From Corallococcus sp. CA053C (GTDB taxonomy: Bacteria; Myxococcota; Myxococcia; Myxococcales; Myxococcaceae): 38,999 nt of DNA. Under the pieces are notes generated by a model. That model saw nothing but the letters and a program-made list of their open reading frames with translations, was not told the origin of the DNA and searched no databases. Positions within the stretch are counted from its first letter, which is position 1. Every line of letters starts with the position of its first letter. Of the stretch, positions 8,137 to 15,466 are shown one piece after another. Location: positions 1 to 38,999 of the forward strand of contig NZ_RAWA01000041.1 in assembly GCF_003611675.1 (NCBI RefSeq). The letters run 5' to 3'. A program made the translations under genes and the position numbers.

Positions 8137-9086
8137 CGACCTCCTTCCTGATGCAGGACGCGCCATCGCTCGTCCCGGCGCTGCCCGCGCTGCCCGATGC
8201 GGCGGGGGCCTACCGCTGGTTCTACGCGGACGTCACCGCGGGGCCGTACAGCGCGGTGTGCATCTTCATGCTGGGCTCGCTGTTCTCGCCGCGCTACTCG
8301 GTGGCGGCGCGGCGCGGGGGCCATCCGCTGGAGCACAGCGCGGTGAACTTCGCGCTCTACCACCACGGCGTGCGCCGGCTGTGGGTGCTGAGCGAGTACC
8401 CGCACGCGGAGGTGGAAGGGCCGGGGCGCCTGCGCATCGGTCGCTCCACGCTGACGCACGCGGCGGACGGCTCGGTGCGCATGGAGGTGGACGACTGGAC
8501 GGCGCCGTGGGGCCGCCCGGTGCGCGCCAGCCTGACGCTCAAGCCGCTGACGCCAAGAGGTGACGAGGTGCAGCTGATGCCGGGGCTGCCGCACTACTGG
8601 CAGGCGCTGGCGCCCCGTTCGGAGGCGCGGCTGGAGGTGTCCTCGCTGGAGGTCGCCGCGGAGGGCATGGGCTACCACGACACCAACCACGGCCATGAGC
8701 TGTTGGGCGAGCGGCTGTCCGGGTGGCACTGGGCGCGCACGCACCACGCGGACCACACGCTGGTGGACTACCACCTGCCGGGTGGGGTGGCGCCGCTGCG
8801 CGTGAGGGCGGGGCCCGGCGGCGTGGTGTGCGAGCGCGGACCGATGACCGAAGCGCGGCCCACGAACATCACCGGCTGGGGGCTGCGCGTCCCGGCCCGG
8901 TTGCACGCGGGCAACGAGGTGGTGGGCACACCGCGCCTCCTGGAGTCGTCGCCCTTCTACGCGCGGCTGGAGTCACGGCGGGGCTCGCTGGACACGATGG
9001 GCGAGGTGGCGGACTTCCGCCGCTTCCACTCCCCCTTCATCCGCTGGATGGCGCACTTCCGCACGCGCGTGGAGCGGGCAGCGTGA
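8133..9086 (+). CDS. crtC: Carotenoid 1,2-hydratase
   Basis: 317-aa protein of the CrtC hydroxyneurosporene synthase family. Recognisable family segments are GAYRWFYADVTAGPY, AVCIFMLGSLFSPRY, HSAVNFALYHHG, GYHDTNHG and HWARTHHADHTLVDYHL, rich in conserved His, Asp and Trp. CrtC adds water across the C-1,2 double bond of an acyclic psi end, giving the tertiary 1-hydroxyl that can be glycosylated. The two next non-cyclase genes encode a glycosyltransferase and an acyltransferase, which fits this product. ATG overlaps the crtD stop (ATGA), and the stop overlaps the GTG of the next gene. Confidence 0.92.
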   Translation: MTTSFLMQDAPSLVPALPALPDAAGAYRWFYADVTAGPYSAVCIFMLGSLFSPRYSVAARRGGHPLEHSAVNFALYHHGVRRLWVLSEYPHAEVEGPGRLRIGRSTLTHAADGSVRMEVDDWTAPWGRPVRASLTLKPLTPRGDEVQLMPGLPHYWQALAPRSEARLEVSSLEVAAEGMGYHDTNHGHELLGERLSGWHWARTHHADHTLVDYHLPGGVAPLRVRAGPGGVVCERGPMTEARPTNITGWGLRVPARLHAGNEVVGTPRLLESSPFYARLESRRGSLDTMGEVADFRRFHSPFIRWMAHFRTRVERAA

Positions 9087-10201
9087 ACGCGCTCGGCTTC
9101 ATCACGCTCGGGTGGGCGGGGCTGGCTGGAGGCTTCAGCGCGGTGGCGCTCGCGCGGCTGTCGCGCCGTGCGCCCGCGCCGGCCGCGCGCGTCCTTCCGT
9201 CCGTGCTGCTGCTGCGCCCCGTGGACGCGCCCACGCCGCAGGAGCTGGAGAACCTGGCGCACGCCATCGACTACGCGGGCCCGCTGGAGCAGGTGGTGCT
9301 GTCGCCCTACCGGCCCCGGCTGGCCCCGGGCGTCCGGTGGCTGCCGAGTGATCCGCCCGCGCCCAACCGCAAGGTGGGGCACCTGCTCTACGCGCTGGGC
9401 ACGCTGGACACGCGCGGGCGGGTGGTGCTGGCGGTGGACGCGGACGTGGCGGTGACGGGGGCGCTGGTGGAGGGGCTGGCCGCGCCGCTGGTGGCGGGCG
9501 CCGCGCTGAGCACCGCCGCGCCCACGCCCATCGGCGCGGTGGATGCGGCGGGGCGTGCCATGGCGGGGCTCTTGCGCTACACGCATCACAGCTTTCGCGC
9601 GCTGCATGCGATGAGCGCGGGCGCGCAGGCGGTGTGTGGCAAGGCGTTGGGGTTGTCCGCGCAGGCAGTGGAAGAGCTGCGCGGGTTGTCGGATCACATC
9701 GGTGAGGACCTGGAATTGGCGAAGCGGCTGCACACACGGGGACTGGAGGTCGCGCTGAGCGCCGCGCCCGCGTGGGTGCCCGTCGCGCCGGAGACGTCCT
9801 GGCGCACGCCGCTGGAGCGCTTCACGCGGTGGATGCAGGTGCTCGCGAGCCACCGGCCGGGCCTGTACCCCACGGTGCCGTTGCTCTTCACGCCCACGCT
9901 GCCGCTGGTGCTGCTGGCCCTGGCGCTGGGCGAGCCCGTGGTGGGGTTGGCGGTGGGGGCGCTCATCGTCGTGCGCACGCTCCTGTCGCTGCGGTTGTCC
10001 GCGTTGAGCGCGGTGCCCGGCGAGGCGCGGCGGGGCCACGCGCTGACGGACTGGCTCACGGGCGAAGCGCTGCTGCTGGCGGCCTTCGTGGCTTCGCTGA
10101 CGCGGCAGGGAACGGTGACGTGGCGCGGACACACGTACGCGCTCCTTTCGGGAGGGCGCATGGTGCGGGTGGCGTCGCAGTGGAGTGGAGGGCCGGGATG
10201 A
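9083..10201 (+). CDS. GT21/HpnI-like membrane glycosyltransferase in the carotenoid operon
   Basis: 372-aa glycosyltransferase of the ceramide glucosyltransferase/HpnI type (GT2/GT21-like). Visible motifs are VDADV with D119 and D121, GEDLELAKRL (third acidic residue), and the R-x-x-R-W signature at R246-R249-W250. One N-terminal hydrophobic helix and two to three C-terminal membrane segments (PLLFTPTLPLVLLALAL and following) suggest inner-membrane anchoring with a cytoplasmic active site. Its place between crtC and crtYc matches orf6 of the M. xanthus carB operon. The likely job is to add a sugar to the hydroxyl made by CrtC; M. xanthus is known to make glycosylated carotenoid esters. GTG start overlaps the crtC stop (GTGA). 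Donor and acceptor are not determined by sequence. Confidence 0.82.
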   Translation: MNALGFITLGWAGLAGGFSAVALARLSRRAPAPAARVLPSVLLLRPVDAPTPQELENLAHAIDYAGPLEQVVLSPYRPRLAPGVRWLPSDPPAPNRKVGHLLYALGTLDTRGRVVLAVDADVAVTGALVEGLAAPLVAGAALSTAAPTPIGAVDAAGRAMAGLLRYTHHSFRALHAMSAGAQAVCGKALGLSAQAVEELRGLSDHIGEDLELAKRLHTRGLEVALSAAPAWVPVAPETSWRTPLERFTRWMQVLASHRPGLYPTVPLLFTPTLPLVLLALALGEPVVGLAVGALIVVRTLLSLRLSALSAVPGEARRGHALTDWLTGEALLLAAFVASLTRQGTVTWRGHTYALLSGGRMVRVASQWSGGPG

Positions 10202-10596
10202 CCTACGCGCGCTTCCTGGGGCTGTTCGTGGTGCTGCCCATCCTGTTCCTGCTCGTGCGCTACCGCCGCACGCTGTCGTGGCGGGGGCTGGCGCCGATGG
10301 GCGTGCTCCTGGTCGTCGTCTACGTGACGACGTCGCCGTGGGACAACATGGCGGTGAAGTGGGGCCTGTGGGGCTTCGACCCGGAGCGCATCTGGGGCGT
10401 GAAGCTCTTCTACCTGCCCCTGGAGGAGTACCTGTTCTTCGGCCTCCAGACGCTGCTCGTCGGCCTGTGGGCCCGGGCCCGGTTGGAGCGCGTGCTGGGC
10501 AAGCCGCCGGAGTCCGCGGCGTCCGCGAAGCAGCGGCCCGCCCGCGCCGAGCGCAGCGCCGAGCCCACCCTGGGCCAGCGCGAGGTGTCGTCATGA
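10198..10596 (+). CDS. crtYc: Lycopene cyclase subunit CrtYc
   Basis: 132-aa small membrane protein of the heterodimeric lycopene beta-cyclase family (CrtYc/CrtYd, related to the cyclase half of fungal CarRA). Three hydrophobic segments are visible (GLFVVLPILFLLV, MGVLLVVVYVTT, FGLQTLLVGLW). The conserved acidic cyclase motif is PLEEYLFF, preceded by SPWDNMAVKWGLWGF. The C-terminal 40 residues are hydrophilic and not conserved. It acts in the membrane with CrtYd to form a beta-ionone ring on one end of the carotene. ATG overlaps the glycosyltransferase stop, and the stop overlaps the crtYd ATG, so the two subunits should be made in step. Confidence 0.9.
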   Translation: MTYARFLGLFVVLPILFLLVRYRRTLSWRGLAPMGVLLVVVYVTTSPWDNMAVKWGLWGFDPERIWGVKLFYLPLEEYLFFGLQTLLVGLWARARLERVLGKPPESAASAKQRPARAERSAEPTLGQREVSS

Positions 10597-10940
10597 TGGA
10601 GACGCGCTGGGCGTATCTCATCCACCTGCTGGCGTGGACGCTGCCTGTGATTGGAATCCAGTGGGTGCTGCTGGTGGGGCACTACAAGGAGCGCTCGGGC
10701 GCGGTGCTGCGCGCGGTGCTGCCGCCGGCGCTGGTGGTGGGCGTGTACCTGTCGATCGCGGATCACCTGGCCATCTCCACCGGCATCTGGAACTTCGGGG
10801 AGGGGCGCCATGTGGGCGTGTACATCGGGGCGGTGCCGCTGGAGGAGGTGCTCTTCTTCCTGCTGACGAGCGTACTGGTGTCGCTGGGGCTCGCGCTGTT
10901 CACCGCGCTCCTGCGGCTCCGGGAGGCGCGGGCGTCGTGA
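10593..10940 (+). CDS. crtYd: Lycopene cyclase subunit CrtYd
   Basis: 115-aa membrane protein, second half of the heterodimeric lycopene cyclase. It contains three hydrophobic helices and the cyclase signatures HLAISTGIWNFGEGRHVG and PLEEVLFFLLTSVLVSLGL, paralogous to PLEEYLFF of CrtYc. Two consecutive ATG codons start the gene; the first (10593) gives the ATGA overlap with the crtYc stop and was chosen, though 10596 is equally possible. The stop overlaps the GTG of the acyltransferase gene. Together with CrtYc it supplies beta-cyclisation of a lycopene-level or half-modified carotene. Confidence 0.9.
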   Translation: MMETRWAYLIHLLAWTLPVIGIQWVLLVGHYKERSGAVLRAVLPPALVVGVYLSIADHLAISTGIWNFGEGRHVGVYIGAVPLEEVLFFLLTSVLVSLGLALFTALLRLREARAS

Positions 10941-11614
10941 TCCGCGCGGCCAAGGGAGGCCCCTTCGGGTGGGCGGTGGACCGGTACATTGGGTGGAAGG
11001 TCCGCTCGACGTTCCGGGGCCTGTGGGTGCGCGGCGAGCTGCCCGCCGACGGCGAGGGGCGGCTCATCTACCTGAACCACTGCAACTGGTGGGACGGCTT
11101 CGTGCTGCACCAGCTCTGCCAGGTGGCGGGCTGGGACGGCTACTGCCTGATGGATGAGGAGAACCTGCGCCGCTACCCCTTCCACACGAAGATGGGCGCG
11201 TTCAGCATCCGCAAGCAGGACGCGATGTCGTCGCTGTCCTCGCTGCGGTACGCGAAGGAATTGCTGCGCCGTCCGAGCGCCGCGGTGTGTGTCTTTCCGG
11301 AAGGGGAGCACCGGCCCTTCGGGGCCTTCCCGCTGAAGCTGGAGCGGGGCGTGGAATTGCTGGCGAAGGCGGCGAAGGTGGAGTGCGTGCCCATCGCCAT
11401 CCGCTATGCCTTCTTCGAGCACGAGCGCCCGGACGTGTTGCTGGAGGTGGGCATGCCGCACGAGGCCGGGCCGCTGGCGCGCTTCCAGAGCGGGTTGGAG
11501 TCGGTGGTGCACAAGGTGGCGACGGTGACGAGCCTGGAGGGCTTCACGCGCAAGGTGTCGGGAGCGCGCGGCGTGGCGGAGCGCTGGGACGCGGCGCGGG
11601 GCCTGGGCCGATGA
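10937..11614 (+). CDS. PlsC-like 1-acyltransferase in the carotenoid operon
   Basis: 225-aa protein of the lysophospholipid acyltransferase (PlsC/LPLAT) superfamily. The catalytic HX4D box reads NHCNWWD, block II-like residues follow in KMGAFSIRKQD, and block III is FPEGEHRPFG. It corresponds in position to orf9 of the M. xanthus carB operon. M. xanthus carotenoids are esterified with fatty acids, so acylation of the sugar added by the upstream glycosyltransferase is the most economical role; this is an inference from context. GTG start overlaps the crtYd stop (GTGA), and the stop overlaps the carA ATG (ATGA). No obvious transmembrane helix, so probably a peripheral membrane enzyme. Confidence 0.85.
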   Translation: MIRAAKGGPFGWAVDRYIGWKVRSTFRGLWVRGELPADGEGRLIYLNHCNWWDGFVLHQLCQVAGWDGYCLMDEENLRRYPFHTKMGAFSIRKQDAMSSLSSLRYAKELLRRPSAAVCVFPEGEHRPFGAFPLKLERGVELLAKAAKVECVPIAIRYAFFEHERPDVLLEVGMPHEAGPLARFQSGLESVVHKVATVTSLEGFTRKVSGARGVAERWDAARGLGR

Positions 11615-12477
11615 GCCTGCGCATCCGCACCATCGCCCGACTCACCGGCATCCGCGAGGCGACGCTGCGAGCGTGGGAGCGCCGCTATGGCTTTCCCCGG
11701 CCGGAGCGCAGCGAGAACAACTACCGCGTCTATTCACGCGACGAAGTGGAGGCCGTGCGCCGGGTCGCGAAGCTGATGGAGGGCGGCCTGTCGGTGAGCG
11801 AGGCCATCGCCCAGGTGCGGACCGCGCCTGTGGCTGTGGCCCCCTTCCTGCCGGAAGCGCGGCGGATGGAGCGCTTCTGGGCGGCGGTGATGGTGCTGGA
11901 CGGGGACGGAGCGGACGCGGTGCTGGAGGAGGCCCGGGAGCAGATGGGCCCGCTGGCCTACTGCGACACGTTCCTGCTTCCGCTGCTGCGGGAGATGGCC
12001 TCGCGCCTGGACGTGGCGCGTGAGCACCTGGGGTCGGCGCTGGTGCGACAGCAGTTGCGGCTGTTGCTCGCGGGGATGGAGAGCACGAGCGACGGGCCCC
12101 GGGGCGTGCTGGCCTGTCCGGCGGGAGACCACCACGAGGGCGGGTTGCTGGCGCTGGCCGTGCACCTGAAGGCCCGGGGCTGGCGGGTGACGTTGCTGGG
12201 CGCGGACACGCCCGCGGAGGCGCTGCACGAGGCCTGCGCGCTGGTGCGGCCGGAGGTGGTGGCGCTGTCGTTCGTGCGGCGCCGGGAGCCGGCGGACTTC
12301 CTCGCGGTATTGTCGGCGTCGCTGCAGGCGTGCGCTTCGGTGCCGATGGTGGTGGGTGGGCCGGGCGCGCGGGAGCACCTGAAGACGCTCTTCAACATGG
12401 GGGCCCAGTACGCGGAGACCGCGGAGGAGCTCATCTCCATCTGGCAGCAGGTGAGGAACGCCCAGAATCGACCGTGA
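11611..12477 (+). CDS. carA: CarA, MerR-family repressor of the carotenoid operon
   Basis: 288-aa two-domain regulator. The N-terminal winged-helix MerR domain (residues 1-70) has the recognition segment IREATLRAWERRYGFP and the wing NYRVYSRDEV. A helical middle domain and a C-terminal cobalamin-binding-like Rossmann domain follow, with D173-x-H175-x-x-G178, the lower-ligand motif. In the middle domain E138-H139 are kept, but the Trp expected ten residues earlier is E128, so the W-x9-EH light-sensing box of CarH is incomplete. In M. xanthus CarA represses the crtE promoter in the dark independently of B12 and is antagonised by CarS; carS is not in this window. ATG overlaps the acyltransferase stop. 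Confidence 0.92.
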   Translation: MSLRIRTIARLTGIREATLRAWERRYGFPRPERSENNYRVYSRDEVEAVRRVAKLMEGGLSVSEAIAQVRTAPVAVAPFLPEARRMERFWAAVMVLDGDGADAVLEEAREQMGPLAYCDTFLLPLLREMASRLDVAREHLGSALVRQQLRLLLAGMESTSDGPRGVLACPAGDHHEGGLLALAVHLKARGWRVTLLGADTPAEALHEACALVRPEVVALSFVRRREPADFLAVLSASLQACASVPMVVGGPGAREHLKTLFNMGAQYAETAEELISIWQQVRNAQNRP

Positions 12478-12486
12478 AACCGAGCC

Positions 12487-13389
12487 ATGGCTGAGCGCAC
12501 CTATCGCATCCACATCGCCGCGGAGCTGTCGGGAGTCCGCGTGGAGCTCATCCGGGCGTGGGAGCGCCGCTACGGGGTGCTCGCGCCCGAACGCACGCCG
12601 GCGGGCTACCGCGTCTACACCGACCGCGACGTCGCGCTGCTCAAGCGGCTGAAGGCGCTGACGGAGGAGGGCGTGGCCATCAGCGAGGCGGCGAAGCTGG
12701 TGCCGCGGTTGATGGCGGATCTGGACGCCGGGCCACCGCAAGTTCAGGAGCGGCAGGAGTCCGGGACGCGGGCCCAACCGGAGGCGTGGCGCGCGGCGGT
12801 GCTGGAGGCGGCCGAGGCGTATGACCAGCCGCGCGTCTCCCGCATCCTGGACCAGGTGTTGTCCTCCCTGCCGCCCCTGCGCGCGTTGGAGGACGTGCTC
12901 GTGCCGGTGCAGCGCGAAGTGGGGGAGCGCTGGCACGCGGGAGCGCTGTCGGTGGCGCAGGAGCACCTGGTGACGCAGGTGGTGCGCGAGCGGCTGGTGA
13001 GCCTGCTGCATGGGGCGCCCGAAGGCGTCCGCAAGCACGCGGTGCTGGCGTGCTTCCCGGAGGAGGAGCACGAGCTGGGGCTCTTGGGAGCGGCGCTGCG
13101 GCTGCGGTATTCGGGCGTGCGGGTGACGCTGCTGGGACAGCGCGTACCGACGGAAGGGCTGGGCGAGACGGTGGCCCGGGCCAGGCCGGACGTGGTGGGG
13201 CTGTCGGCGGTGACGAACCGGGGCGCCACGGTGTTCGAGGACGTGCTCCAGCGCATCAAGATGGCGCTGCCGAAGGGCTTGACCGTCTGGGTGGGAGGCC
13301 CCGCGGCCCAGGCGCACCCGGACGTCTGCGAGCGCGTGGGCGTGCGGCTGTTCCAGGGTGAAGCCGACTGGACGCGGCTCGCGGGGTGA
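12487..13389 (+). CDS. carH: CarH, B12-dependent light-sensing repressor
   Basis: 300-aa paralogue of CarA with MerR DNA-binding domain (VRVELIRAWERRYGVL, then AGYRVYTDRDV), helical bundle and cobalamin domain. The photoreceptor residues are complete: W149-x9-E159-H160 caps the upper face of adenosylcobalamin, and E193-x-H195-x-x-G198 supplies the lower His ligand. In this family AdoB12 drives tetramer formation and DNA binding in the dark; light cleaves the Co-C bond and releases the operator. It should act with CarA on the repeats at 2881-2924. It starts 9 bp after carA, so it is the only gene late in the operon without an overlap. Last gene of the operon, ending 3 bp from the convergent DUF2252 gene. 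Confidence 0.94.
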   Translation: MAERTYRIHIAAELSGVRVELIRAWERRYGVLAPERTPAGYRVYTDRDVALLKRLKALTEEGVAISEAAKLVPRLMADLDAGPPQVQERQESGTRAQPEAWRAAVLEAAEAYDQPRVSRILDQVLSSLPPLRALEDVLVPVQREVGERWHAGALSVAQEHLVTQVVRERLVSLLHGAPEGVRKHAVLACFPEEEHELGLLGAALRLRYSGVRVTLLGQRVPTEGLGETVARARPDVVGLSAVTNRGATVFEDVLQRIKMALPKGLTVWVGGPAAQAHPDVCERVGVRLFQGEADWTRLAG

Positions 13390-13392
13390 AGC

Positions 13393-14874
13393 TCACAGGC
13401 CGTGCGTCAGCGCCTCCGCGTTCTTCGCCAGGGCTTCGATGAAGCGCGCGTAGTCCTCGTCCACCTGATCCGCGTAGGTGCAGGCGAAGTCCGCGACGGC
13501 TTCGTCGAAGTGGTCGCTGGTCCCCAGATAGCCCGCGATGAAGGCGGCGTCTCCGGTGCGTGCGTGGGCCCGCGCGAGCGTCGCTCCGCAGGCTTCCGCG
13601 TAGTCCAGGAACACGGGCGCCTCCATCTTCTCCGCGTCCAGCGCGCCCTTCATGTCGCGCAGCTGGCGCACGTAGAAGGAGCCCATGCCCTCCACCTCCG
13701 TCCACCCGAGCAGGAGGTCGGAGAAGGCCTGCATGCGCCGCTGGCCCACCACCACGCGCTCGCCCGCGCTCCTCGCGTCGCTGGGGCCCAGGTAGGGCTC
13801 CAGCACGGAGGCCTTCGCTTCCTTCAACTGCAACACCAGCGGGTCGTTGCCGCCGTTGCCCTCGCACAGCACGACGTAGGCCTGCAATCCCACGCTGCCC
13901 ACGCCCACGACCTTGAAGCCCCACTCCTTGCGCTGGTAGCGCAGACACAGGTCGCGCACCGCGCCATCCAGTGACTCCAGGTAGCCCACCGTGAGCTGCT
14001 TGATGCGCCGCTCCAGCTCGTCGGCCGACACGTCCATCTTCACCGCCGTGAGCGGGAAGAGCAGGGGCGGCTGGTAGGCGAGGTGCCGCTGGCCGTTGCG
14101 CTCCACGGTGAGCTTCTCCACCGCGTGCGCGCTGGTGTGGCGCATCGCCTTCTCCACCGCCTCCGAGGCGAGCTTCGCGGTGTCCTCCGATGTGGAGCGC
14201 AGCAGCTGCTTCGCGTCCACGTGCAGCGACCACACCTCCAGCAGGTTCTTGGTCGTCAGCTCGCGCATCATCAGGCGGTAGGACTCCACCGCCTTGCGCG
14301 CGGCCTTCTTGCCGCAGCGGCCGCCCAGGTCGTTCTGCTTCGCCGCGACGACGAAGCTCGCGGCCAGACGCTTCACGTCCCATTCGATGGGGCCGGGCAG
14401 CGTCTCGTCGAAGTCGTTCAGGTCGAAGATGAGGTTGCGCTCCGGCGTGCCGAACAGGCCGAAGTTGCTCAGGTGCGCATCGCCGCAGATTTGACTGCGC
14501 AGGCCGCTGTGGGGCGTGTGCGCCAGGTCGCGCGCCATGGCGAAGGGCGTGCCGCGCAGGAAGGCGAAGGGGGACTCGGACATGCGCTCGTGCCGCACGG
14601 GCACCAGCCAGGGCAGCCGCGTGGCGTCCGACTCCTTCAGCTGCGCCAGCGGGTCGCGTCCCCGGAACGGCTTCCAGGTGGCGTGGCTGCTGCGCGGGCA
14701 GCGCTTGCGCAGCGCCCGGCCGGCGGCCATGCGTTCGTCGACGCTGCGAAAGTCCACGTCCCGCAGGCGGGAAGGCTTGAGCTTCCGGGGTGGACGCCGC
14801 ACGCGCTGCTGCTGCTGGGTGGACACGAGGGGAACCTTCGCGGCTCCCAGCTCCGATATGCCGTCCGCATCCAT
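13393..14874 (-). CDS. DUF2252 family protein (kinase-like fold)
   Basis: 493-aa member of DUF2252. The hallmark segment is C130-GDAHLSNFGLF (D132, H134, N137) followed by DLNDFDE (D151-E157), which resembles the catalytic and metal-binding loops of aminoglycoside-phosphotransferase-like kinases. The N-terminal RAAGRALRKRCPRSSHATW and KRLAASF segments are also family-typical. The function of the family is not established; small-molecule phosphorylation is a structural guess. No signal peptide or membrane helix. The single plausible ATG is used; AGGAG lies 11 bases upstream, somewhat far, and a perfect hairpin sits just beyond it. Convergent with carH at 3 bp distance. Confidence 0.88.
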   Translation of the reverse strand: MDADGISELGAAKVPLVSTQQQQRVRRPPRKLKPSRLRDVDFRSVDERMAAGRALRKRCPRSSHATWKPFRGRDPLAQLKESDATRLPWLVPVRHERMSESPFAFLRGTPFAMARDLAHTPHSGLRSQICGDAHLSNFGLFGTPERNLIFDLNDFDETLPGPIEWDVKRLAASFVVAAKQNDLGGRCGKKAARKAVESYRLMMRELTTKNLLEVWSLHVDAKQLLRSTSEDTAKLASEAVEKAMRHTSAHAVEKLTVERNGQRHLAYQPPLLFPLTAVKMDVSADELERRIKQLTVGYLESLDGAVRDLCLRYQRKEWGFKVVGVGSVGLQAYVVLCEGNGGNDPLVLQLKEAKASVLEPYLGPSDARSAGERVVVGQRRMQAFSDLLLGWTEVEGMGSFYVRQLRDMKGALDAEKMEAPVFLDYAEACGATLARAHARTGDAAFIAGYLGTSDHFDEAVADFACTYADQVDEDYARFIEALAKNAEALTHGL

Positions 14875-14890
14875 GAGATGTGTGACTCCT

Positions 14891-14933
14891 CGGTCCCGAA
14901 GATGGGGACCGGGGCATCGGACGGGAAGCGTCC
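14891..14933 (-). promoter_or_regulatory. Two adjacent inverted repeats upstream of the DUF2252 gene
   Basis: CGGTCCC (14891-14897) and GGGACCG (14905-14911) form a perfect 7-bp stem with a 7-base loop, 17 bp before the DUF2252 start. A second repeat, GGACG (14919-14923) and CGTCC (14929-14933), with a 5-base loop follows. They could be an operator or leader structure; such stems also occur by chance in GC-rich DNA. Confidence 0.3.
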
Positions 14934-15007
14934 CCGCGGTGCGGATGGGCGCGGAGTGTTCACCGGTGGGCGTGCAACATCAGCGGGAATCAATACGGAG
15001 GCGGACG

Positions 15008-15454
15008 ATGCGCGTGCAGGTCGTGATGGTGTGTCTGGCGCTGCTCTGGACGGGCTGTGCGGGCGTCCCGCGGACGCACTGGCGGCAGCGCTCCGCGCGC
15101 ATTCCGGTGGGGACCGTGATGATCGTCCCCCCATCGGGTGGGGGGACGCGACAGGCGTTGGACCTGGGGCTCCTGGAGGTGGACGCGTTCGAGGCACTGC
15201 TGGTGCGCGCGGGGCTGGAAGACCTGGACGCGCTCCCTCTGCGCGTCAATCCCTTCACGCCCGAGGCCGCGACCGAGGTGATGGGCTGTCTGATCCAAAG
15301 CCCCGTGACGCTGGGCACCTTGCCACCCCGTCAGGTGGTGGGTTTCCTGCTGTGGCACTTCGCGGAGCGTGAGGTCGCGGAGGTTGTCAGGGAGTTGTTC
15401 CGGAATGAAGGACTCGGTTCAATCAAGGTCGTCCACACCCAGGCCTCCTGGTAG
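15008..15454 (+). CDS. Small lipoprotein, putative partner of the Imm52 gene
   Basis: 148 aa. The N-terminus MRVQVVMVCLALLWTGC is a short lipoprotein signal with Cys17 as the lipidation site (the -3 position is Trp, slightly atypical). The mature part has no domain I recognise. GGAGG lies just upstream of the ATG. The stop is 12 bp before the Imm52 gene. Myxobacteria encode many lipoprotein toxins paired with immunity proteins (SitA/SitI, TIGR02269 lipoproteins); this protein is shorter than those and has no visible toxin domain, so it may be a truncated or divergent partner. That link is inference from position and lipobox only. Gene reality is supported by the signal sequence, RBS and tight spacing. 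Confidence 0.6.
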   Translation: MRVQVVMVCLALLWTGCAGVPRTHWRQRSARIPVGTVMIVPPSGGGTRQALDLGLLEVDAFEALLVRAGLEDLDALPLRVNPFTPEAATEVMGCLIQSPVTLGTLPPRQVVGFLLWHFAEREVAEVVRELFRNEGLGSIKVVHTQASW

Positions 15455-15466
15455 GGGTCGATCCAG

